Below are positions 5,819 through 10,519 of a stretch of DNA of 10,519 nt, in pieces. Location: contig JAEERZ010000050.1 in the NCBI GenBank assembly GCA_016286075.1, forward strand, positions 1 through 10,519, written 5' to 3'. The translations under genes and the position numbers were made by a program. The stretch comes from Selenomonadaceae bacterium. Its GTDB lineage: Bacteria; Bacillota; Negativicutes; Selenomonadales; Selenomonadaceae. Under the pieces are notes generated by a model that saw only the letters and a list, made by a program, of their open reading frames with translations, made no database searches and was not told the origin of the DNA. The stretch's first letter is position 1. Each line of letters opens with the position of its first letter.

Positions 5819-6445
5819 ATGGGATACCGTGTGGAATACCGAACCAGTCATATCGAGACGCCGCTTTTCCGGCAGAAATACCAAGATCAGGAAAAGTTCA
5901 TGGCCTATTGCCGGGAATGCCCGCGTTATAATACGCGATGGTCATGCCCGCCGCTGTCCTTCGACGTGGCTGAGTTTTTGGAGCCTTATACGTCGGTCAA
6001 TCTCCTGTGCGCCAAGATCGATCTGGACGACGAGACGATCCGGGCGGCGGATACGGAAGAGAAAATCAAAACGGTGGGATGGGAGATCGTTTCGGCGGTA
6101 AAGCGCGCCGCCGACGAGAAGCTGAGAAAATTGGAGGCGAGAATTCCCGAAAGCCTGTCGCTGTCCTCCGGCGGGTGCATCCTGTGCGAAAACTGCACAC
6201 GGGAAGAAGGGAAGCCCTGCCGTCAGCCGGACAAGATGCGGTATTCGTTGGACGCCTTCGGCTTTGACCTATCGGCCATTACGAAGGATATATTCCATAT
6301 CGAAATTTTATGGTGCAAGGGCAGCCTGCCGGAGTACTTCACGCTCATCCACGCGCTGTTGGCAAAGGAGCCGGTTCCCGAAGTGCTCTTTGAAGCCGTT
6401 GGCCTCCATGGAGAGGACGGCTTTCCCTCGGAGCGGAAGGTATGA
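5819..6445 (+). CDS. DUF2284 family cysteine-rich putative metal-binding protein
   Basis: The 208-residue protein matches DUF2284, a family of predicted metal-binding proteins found mostly in anaerobes and without a known reaction. Two cysteine groups stand out. The N-terminal one is Cys31, Cys34 and Cys43 in the CRECPRYNTRWSCPP region. The second is Cys120-x2-Cys123-x2-Cys126-x7-Cys134, followed by KMRYSLDAFGFD, a ferredoxin-like spacing that could hold an iron-sulfur cluster. There is no signal peptide, so it should be cytoplasmic. The start is ATG 5819, supported by AGGAG at 5807-5811 with a 7-base gap. In-frame ATGs further upstream lie before the predicted promoter and would add residues unlike the family. 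It is the first gene of the tightly packed five-gene operon and overlaps the next by 4 bases (ATGA). Family call sure, function unknown. Confidence 0.88.
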   Translation: MGYRVEYRTSHIETPLFRQKYQDQEKFMAYCRECPRYNTRWSCPPLSFDVAEFLEPYTSVNLLCAKIDLDDETIRAADTEEKIKTVGWEIVSAVKRAADEKLRKLEARIPESLSLSSGGCILCENCTREEGKPCRQPDKMRYSLDAFGFDLSAITKDIFHIEILWCKGSLPEYFTLIHALLAKEPVPEVLFEAVGLHGEDGFPSERKV

Positions 6446-7134
6446 CGCAAATGGAAAAGTTGGAACCGTTGCAAATAACTGACGAGATGAAGAAAAGCCG
6501 CATATATCGGCTGCTGCAAACCGCGAAAACAGTGTGCTTCGTCGGGGATTCCCTGACGGAAGGAACCATAAACGGCGGCGTGCCCTGGTACGAGCCCATA
6601 CGCTCTTCGATACGCGGGAAGATCGTCAATATTTCCCAAGGCGGCGCCACCACGAAACTCCTGCTGGCCTATTTCCTGTCGGCGATTGTCCGCGCGGAGG
6701 CCGACCTCGTTGTCGTGGCCGCGGGCGCGAACGACATCCTTTTCCGCGACCCGATGTTTTGCGCGATGACGGCGGCGGACTATATCCAGAGTCTGCAAAA
6801 ACTCCGCGACGCGGTTTGCGAACGCCGTCCCGACGCAAAGTTCGTCTTTATCGCTCCATGGATTGCGACGGACGGGGACGCCGGCATCATCGGCGGCGTC
6901 GTGCCGCCAAATACGGATAAGGCGTACGTGGATTATACGGCAGCGCTTCAAACGTGGTGTGAGGACACGGGGGACGTTTTCATCGACGCCAACGGATATA
7001 TTGCCCGCCAGTTTGCATCGTCTTCGCCGGAAGACTATCTGATCGATTTCATACACCCAAACGCCGGAATCGGCGTCCGGTTGTACGCGGAGGCGGTGCT
7101 GAAGTGTGACGCAGCGGAAAGGATGGAATGTTAA
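6442..7134 (+). CDS. SGNH/GDSL-type serine hydrolase (esterase or deacetylase-like)
   Basis: This 230-residue protein carries all four SGNH blocks: GDSLTEG with nucleophile Ser37, the oxyanion Gly67/68 (ISQGGAT), Asn97 in AAGANDI, and Asp202 with His205 in DFIHPN. SGNH enzymes hydrolyse esters or remove acyl groups from lipids, sugars and other small molecules; the substrate here cannot be read from sequence. No signal peptide is seen, so it probably acts in the cytoplasm, unlike the many exported members that trim wall polymers or polysaccharides. It overlaps the DUF2284 gene by 4 bases and the acetyltransferase gene by 7, so the three are very likely co-translated. Its start also has GGAAGG just upstream. 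The neighbouring acetyltransferase raises the possibility of an acetylation/deacetylation pair (inference only). Confidence 0.88.
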   Translation: MTQMEKLEPLQITDEMKKSRIYRLLQTAKTVCFVGDSLTEGTINGGVPWYEPIRSSIRGKIVNISQGGATTKLLLAYFLSAIVRAEADLVVVAAGANDILFRDPMFCAMTAADYIQSLQKLRDAVCERRPDAKFVFIAPWIATDGDAGIIGGVVPPNTDKAYVDYTAALQTWCEDTGDVFIDANGYIARQFASSSPEDYLIDFIHPNAGIGVRLYAEAVLKCDAAERMEC

Positions 7135-7658
7135 AAATGCAGATACGGAAATGTGCAGAAACGGAGATAGTCGCCGTCGGCGAATTTTACGACCGGATCG
7201 TGCAGTGGCTGGACAATCATATCAATTACCCGAAGTGGATGTATCGGATTTACCCGTCAGAAAGCTGGGCAAGGGAGATGACGGAAGCCGGGGAGCAATA
7301 TGTTTGCGTGGACAACGGCAAGATGGTGGGCGTGTTTGTGTTGAACACGGACCCGCAGGGAGCCTATCGGAAGGGCAAATGGGCGGTTGATTTGCCCGAC
7401 GGCTCTTATATGGTCCTGCATGCGCTGGCGATAGACCCGGAACTGCAAAGCAAAGGTCTCGGCTCCCAAATCATTCGGTTTTGCGTCGAGAAGGCAAAGG
7501 CGGAAGGATTCAAAACGATCCGCGTGGACATCGTGCCCGGCAATGATCCCGCCCGGAGGCTTTATGAGAAGAACGGGTTCCAATATGCCGGAGACGTCGA
7601 TCTGGAGCGGGGAATAGAGCATATCCCCGTGTTCAGCCTGTACGAGCTGAACTGGTGA
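7128..7658 (+). CDS. GNAT family N-acetyltransferase
   Basis: The 176-residue protein shows the GNAT fold in order: the strand MVLHALAIDPEL (95-106), the acetyl-CoA pyrophosphate loop Q107-S-K-G-L-G112, the following helix, and the C-terminal NDPARRLYEKNGF motif (139-151). Proteins of this class move an acetyl group from acetyl-CoA to an amine on a small molecule or protein; the substrate is not evident. It is co-transcribed with the SGNH hydrolase (7-base overlap) and with the flavodoxin-ferredoxin gene 19 bases on. The start is slightly uncertain: ATG 7128 lies close behind GGAAAGG, and the alternative ATG 7137, three codons later, would lie 13 bases past the same AAAGGA. The fold call is sure whichever start is used. 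Confidence 0.88.
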   Translation: MLKMQIRKCAETEIVAVGEFYDRIVQWLDNHINYPKWMYRIYPSESWAREMTEAGEQYVCVDNGKMVGVFVLNTDPQGAYRKGKWAVDLPDGSYMVLHALAIDPELQSKGLGSQIIRFCVEKAKAEGFKTIRVDIVPGNDPARRLYEKNGFQYAGDVDLERGIEHIPVFSLYELNW

Positions 7659-7677
7659 GCGATAGGAGGAATCCTGC

Positions 7678-8511
7678 ATGAAAACCGTCGTCTACTATTT
7701 TTCCGCCACGGGGAATTCCCTGTATGTAGCGAAGTACCTGCAAGCCGCGCTGGACGACGCGGAGCTTCGCTCCATCCCCGAGGAATTGTTCCACGGCCGT
7801 TTTGACGCGGCGGCCGACTGCGTCGGTTTCGTTTTCCCGATGCACTGTATGGGGCTTCCCATGCAGGTGGAATCGTTCATGGAGCGGCTAATGATTGCAG
7901 GCAGTCCATACATCTTCGCAATCGCCACTTGCGGCGCTCCCTATATCGGCCAGCCCTTCATCGACGCGGAAACGATTCTGGCGGCAAAGGGTCAGCGCCT
8001 GTGCGCGTCATGGTACGTCCGGCTGGTTTCGAATTATCTGCCGCTGGGAGACATTCCCGCCGAGTGGCGCATCAACATCCGGGCGCGGTTGGCGGAACGG
8101 AAGCTGAAAAAGATAGCGGCGGCCGTCAAAGACCGGAACCCGCACGGCACATGGCAGCTCTTGCGCAAGCTCTGCCGCCGTATCCACGAGAACTGGAAAG
8201 AAGCGCGGCAAACGCTTGACGAAAAGTTCCGCTGCAATACGGACATCTGCACTTCCTGCGGGCTTTGCGAGCGCGTCTGCCCGACGCGGAACATTTCGCG
8301 TCCCGACGGTTTTCCCGTTTGGCAGCATCGCTGCGTGAACTGCTTGGGATGTCTCCACATTTGCCCGGTCAAGGCTATTGATTACGGGGAAAAGTCAAAG
8401 GGGCGTCGGCGGTATCGGCACAAGACTGTAATGCAAAAGGAACTTTTGCACGATTTTTCCGGCGAGCGTGCCGACGCCGGAAAGCCGCCTATCGGGAAAA
8501 GCGCGTCATGA
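7678..8511 (+). CDS. EFR1 family protein (flavodoxin-like domain plus two [4Fe-4S] ferredoxin motifs)
   Basis: This 277-residue protein has an N-terminal flavodoxin-like domain with an FMN phosphate loop, FSATGNS (8-14). A linker follows, then a two-cluster ferredoxin: Cys191-x2-Cys194-x2-Cys197-x3-Cys201-Pro and Cys219-x2-Cys222-x2-Cys225-x3-Cys229-Pro. This is the EFR1 arrangement, common in anaerobic Firmicutes, and implies that the protein carries electrons between FMN and iron-sulfur clusters. The C-terminus is basic (GRRRYRHK, 242-249). No membrane segment or signal peptide is seen. The start is supported by AGGAGG (7664-7669) eight bases upstream. The end overlaps the alpha/beta hydrolase start by 4 bases. 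Its redox partner is unknown; the DUF2284 protein in the same operon is one candidate (inference). Confidence 0.92.
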   Translation: MKTVVYYFSATGNSLYVAKYLQAALDDAELRSIPEELFHGRFDAAADCVGFVFPMHCMGLPMQVESFMERLMIAGSPYIFAIATCGAPYIGQPFIDAETILAAKGQRLCASWYVRLVSNYLPLGDIPAEWRINIRARLAERKLKKIAAAVKDRNPHGTWQLLRKLCRRIHENWKEARQTLDEKFRCNTDICTSCGLCERVCPTRNISRPDGFPVWQHRCVNCLGCLHICPVKAIDYGEKSKGRRRYRHKTVMQKELLHDFSGERADAGKPPIGKSAS

Positions 8512-9371
8512 AATACACGGAGAAGTCTAAGATCCGCGACGTGATAAGCGATCCCGTCTTCGGCGATTATGGGCGATTGCTTTTTCCCATGCAGCGGAAT
8601 TATATGCAGGGCGCGTCGCTGGGGACGATGAAGCTTTCCTGGTACACCAGCATTTGTCCCGAGGATACCGTGGCGGTGGTGAATTATCTTTGGGACCGGG
8701 CTTCGGCAGGCGAGACTGTTTTTTATGACATTTATGCCGAGGAGGAAAAGCTGGCTGATCCGGCGAAACGGGATACCGGGCTCTTTCTTTTTCGGGGGAA
8801 GCCCGGCGGGAAAGTCGCCATTCTGAACGCGGGAGGCGGTTTTCGTTACGTCGGCGCGATGCACGACAGCTTCCCGCATGCGCTGGCGCTCTCCCAAAAG
8901 GGAATTCATGCTTTCGCCCTGATTTACCGCCCCGGCGGCGATACGAGCTGCGAGGACTTGGCCCGGGCGATTGCTTTCGTTCATGAAAACGGCGCCGCGC
9001 TGCAAGCGGACGTCAGCGGTTATTCCCTTTGGGGCGGCTCGGCGGGCGCGCGGACGGCGGCTATTCTCGGCGCGCTGGGGACGGCGCGTTTCGGCGAAAA
9101 GGAGTATCCCAAGCCGGCCGCCGTCATCATGCAATATACGGGATTCGCCGACGTGTACGGAAGCGAGCCGCCTACTTACGGCTGCGCCGGAGCAAACGAC
9201 GGCGCCGGTCTTCGCCGTACGATGCAGGCGCGGGCGGAGGCCATACGAAAGAACGGGGCAGACGCTGAATTTGAAGTTTTCGACGGGTTGGCTCACGGCT
9301 TCGGATTGGGGACGGGAACCGCTGCCGAAGGTTGGATTGACCGGGCCGTGCGATTTTGGCTGCGTCATTGA
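8508..9371 (+). CDS. Alpha/beta hydrolase (esterase-like)
   Basis: The 287-residue protein has an alpha/beta-hydrolase fold with the nucleophile elbow GGSAG (Ser178), a probable acid Asp231 in GANDG, and His263 in LAHGFG. The oxyanion-loop region reads NAGGG (107-111), close to the HGGG of hormone-sensitive-lipase-type esterases but lacking the His. About 90 residues precede the fold and include the YLWDRASAGETVFYD stretch, which I associate with a Firmicute subfamily of unknown substrate. No signal peptide is present. It is the last gene of the operon, overlapping the EFR1 gene by 4 bases (ATGA), with no good separate ribosome site needed. It differs in fold from the SGNH hydrolase two genes earlier, so they are not duplicates. 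The -35 box of the next promoter covers its stop codon. Confidence 0.87.
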   Translation: MKYTEKSKIRDVISDPVFGDYGRLLFPMQRNYMQGASLGTMKLSWYTSICPEDTVAVVNYLWDRASAGETVFYDIYAEEEKLADPAKRDTGLFLFRGKPGGKVAILNAGGGFRYVGAMHDSFPHALALSQKGIHAFALIYRPGGDTSCEDLARAIAFVHENGAALQADVSGYSLWGGSAGARTAAILGALGTARFGEKEYPKPAAVIMQYTGFADVYGSEPPTYGCAGANDGAGLRRTMQARAEAIRKNGADAEFEVFDGLAHGFGLGTGTAAEGWIDRAVRFWLRH

Positions 9372-9396
9372 CGATTGCCGCACCGTTTGCTATACT
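9368..9396 (+). promoter_or_regulatory. Promoter of the PfkB-family kinase gene
   Basis: TTGACG (9368-9373) and TATACT (9391-9396) are spaced by exactly 17 bases, each one mismatch from consensus, with TGC before the -10 giving an extended -10. The -35 box shares bases with the TGA stop of the alpha/beta hydrolase gene (9369-9371). Transcription would begin near 9403. Confidence 0.85.
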
Positions 9397-9412
9397 TAGC
9401 CGCGGGAGAGCG

Positions 9413-9481
9413 ATGCCGACAATCGCCTCCATATTTCATGCTGTGAAGCCAAACGGCGGTCCGCAGCGAAAACGGCGGTGA
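9413..9481 (+). CDS. Possible 22-codon leader ORF before the kinase
   Basis: ATG 9413 follows GGGAG (9404-9408) at a 4-base gap and lies about 10 bases after the predicted transcription start. The short frame encodes 22 residues ending in a basic tail (PQRKRR). It stops at TGA 9479-9481, which overlaps a GTG in the kinase frame (GTGA, 9478-9481). The peptide resembles nothing I know. It may exist only to deliver ribosomes to the kinase start, or it may be chance. Confidence 0.35.
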   Translation: MPTIASIFHAVKPNGGPQRKRR

Positions 9482-10419
9482 AGAGAATGAACCCTACAGT
9501 TGTAATCGGCACCACGTTCGTGGACATCAAGGGCTTTTCAAAGAACAGCTACGATCCCCAAGGGCGCAATCTGGGAGAAGTGAAATTCGTCCACGGCGGC
9601 GTCGGGCGCAATATCGTCGAGAATTTCGCGAATGTGGGGATGCCCGTATCCTATGTCGGGATGCTGGAGGATTCGGCCATCGGTTTGGAGGTGACGCGCC
9701 ATCTGAAGGAAATCGGCGCAGACCTCAGCTACGCGGTCCAAGTGCCGGATCACGGGATCGGCATGTGGCTGGCAATCCTCGACGAGAAGGGGGATCTGGC
9801 CGGCTCCATCTCGCAACTGCCCGATTTCGACCGTCTGGAAGCCCATATAAAGGCCAAAGGGGAAGAGATTATTCGGCAGGCGGAAGCCGTCGCGCTGGAA
9901 GTGGACCTCAACGAGCATGTCGCCGAGATGGCCGTCAACCTGGCACAGCAGTACGGGAAGGACGTCTATGCCATCGTCGGCAACTTGAGCGTGGTTCTGG
10001 CGCGAAAGGATTTGATCCGGAAGACGAAATGCTTTATCTGCAATGATATCGAGGCTACGAAGTATTTTGGCAAGGATATTCTGGGCCATGCGGCGGAGGA
10101 AGTGCGCGACTGGCTTCCCGAAGCGGCGGAAAAGGAAGGATTGCAGTCCGTGGTAGTCACCATGGGAGAGCAGGGCGCGGTTTATTATGAAAAGGGCGCA
10201 AAAAGCGCCGGGATTTGCCCGCCTTGTCCGACAAAGGTCGTCGATACCACCGGCGCGGGTGACGCCTTCTTTTCCGGAACCGTGATGGGGCTTGTTCGCG
10301 GCGCAACGCTGGCGGAGGCGTCGGGGTATGGCGCGCGGCTGGCCTCGGCAACCATCAGCCGGGACGAGAACAGCTGCCCGGTGGATAAAGATTTTTTTGT
10401 CGTCAATTCTTGGAAATAA
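9478..10419 (+). CDS. PfkB-family sugar/nucleoside kinase, pseudouridine kinase-like
   Basis: This roughly 310-residue protein carries both PfkB signatures. The substrate-side GGVGRNIVENFANVG spans residues 40-54 from the GTG start. The ATP-side DTTGAGDAFFSG (256-267) contains catalytic base Asp262. The NxxE metal motif is at Asn189-Glu192 (NDIE). It should phosphorylate a sugar or nucleoside with ATP in the cytoplasm. The GGVxRNIxEN form of the first signature is what I associate with pseudouridine kinase (PsuK), but no psuG is in view and ribokinase-like or other nucleoside kinases cannot be excluded. The start is uncertain: GTG 9478 overlaps the leader ORF stop, while ATG 9487, three codons on, has only a poor upstream site. 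It has its own promoter at 9368-9396. No strong terminator follows. Confidence 0.85.
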   Translation: MKRMNPTVVIGTTFVDIKGFSKNSYDPQGRNLGEVKFVHGGVGRNIVENFANVGMPVSYVGMLEDSAIGLEVTRHLKEIGADLSYAVQVPDHGIGMWLAILDEKGDLAGSISQLPDFDRLEAHIKAKGEEIIRQAEAVALEVDLNEHVAEMAVNLAQQYGKDVYAIVGNLSVVLARKDLIRKTKCFICNDIEATKYFGKDILGHAAEEVRDWLPEAAEKEGLQSVVVTMGEQGAVYYEKGAKSAGICPPCPTKVVDTTGAGDAFFSGTVMGLVRGATLAEASGYGARLASATISRDENSCPVDKDFFVVNSWK

Positions 10420-10466
10420 AGCGATATATTTTATCGAAATCTCTATAGAAAGTAAGGGGAAGGAAA

Positions 10467-10519
10467 ATGCGGTACACAGGAGTAACTTCCAGAGGAATCA
10501 TCATGCCCATCTTCAAGGA
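10467..10519 (+). CDS. Start of a further gene, cut by the window end; possibly CofE-like
   Basis: An ATG at 10467 stands six bases after GGGGA (10456-10460, within AAGGGGAAGG) and opens a frame of 17 full codons that runs off the window. The visible residues, RYTGVTSRGIIMPIFK, resemble the N-terminus of bacterial proteins related to coenzyme F420-0:L-glutamate ligase (pattern RGI-x2-PI), but 17 residues are too few to be sure. The 47 bases before it carry no clear promoter, so it may be read from the kinase promoter. Confidence 0.6.
   Translation, partial: MRYTGVTSRGIIMPIFK

Noticed and set aside
10422..10436. Small hairpin CGATA/TATCG after the kinase gene
   Set aside because: A five-base stem without a following T-run is not a credible terminator.

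Overview
The window looks like a chromosomal stretch from an anaerobic, GC-rich Firmicute. The best guess is a diderm Negativicute of the Selenomonas/Megasphaera type. This is an inference from three things: strong AGGAGG-type ribosome sites, a SpoIVB-like S55 peptidase with no sporulation genes around it, and a clostridial-style EFR1 flavodoxin-ferredoxin and DUF2284 pair. No rRNA, tRNA, CRISPR array, insertion sequence or phage gene was seen. The DNA is densely coding and looks like ordinary core or accessory chromosome.

Layout. (1) 1-3227, plus strand: the 3' part of a large S55-peptidase-domain protein with a long Lys/Glu/Ala-rich insertion. A strong promoter then drives an overlapping pair, a stand-alone CheY-like receiver and a CheX-type phosphatase with an unusual repetitive N-terminal region. 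(2) A near-perfect bidirectional terminator at 3246-3281 separates this from two minus-strand genes: a secreted major-royal-jelly/yellow-family beta-propeller protein (3289-4368) and serC, phosphoserine aminotransferase (4472-5563). serC has a textbook promoter with a palindrome over its -10 box and start site. (3) 5819-9371, plus strand: five tightly packed genes, three of the four junctions overlapping, encoding DUF2284, an SGNH hydrolase, a GNAT acetyltransferase, an EFR1 flavodoxin-ferredoxin and an alpha/beta hydrolase. They probably form one operon. (4) 9368-10419: a new promoter, whose -35 box lies on the previous stop codon, drives a PfkB-family sugar kinase resembling pseudouridine kinase, possibly behind a 22-codon leader ORF. 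(5) 10467 to the end: the first 17 codons of another gene.

How the genes may work together. The receiver/CheX pair has the parts for phosphorylation and dephosphorylation of one signalling protein, but no kinase is present here. In the five-gene operon, a flavin/iron-sulfur electron carrier and a cysteine-rich DUF2284 protein sit with two unrelated serine hydrolases and an acetyltransferase. This suggests a small redox or acyl-modification pathway of unknown substrate. That operon, the CheX N-terminal repeats and the serC palindrome are the parts most worth a second look. I found nothing I can call a clearly new biological system.
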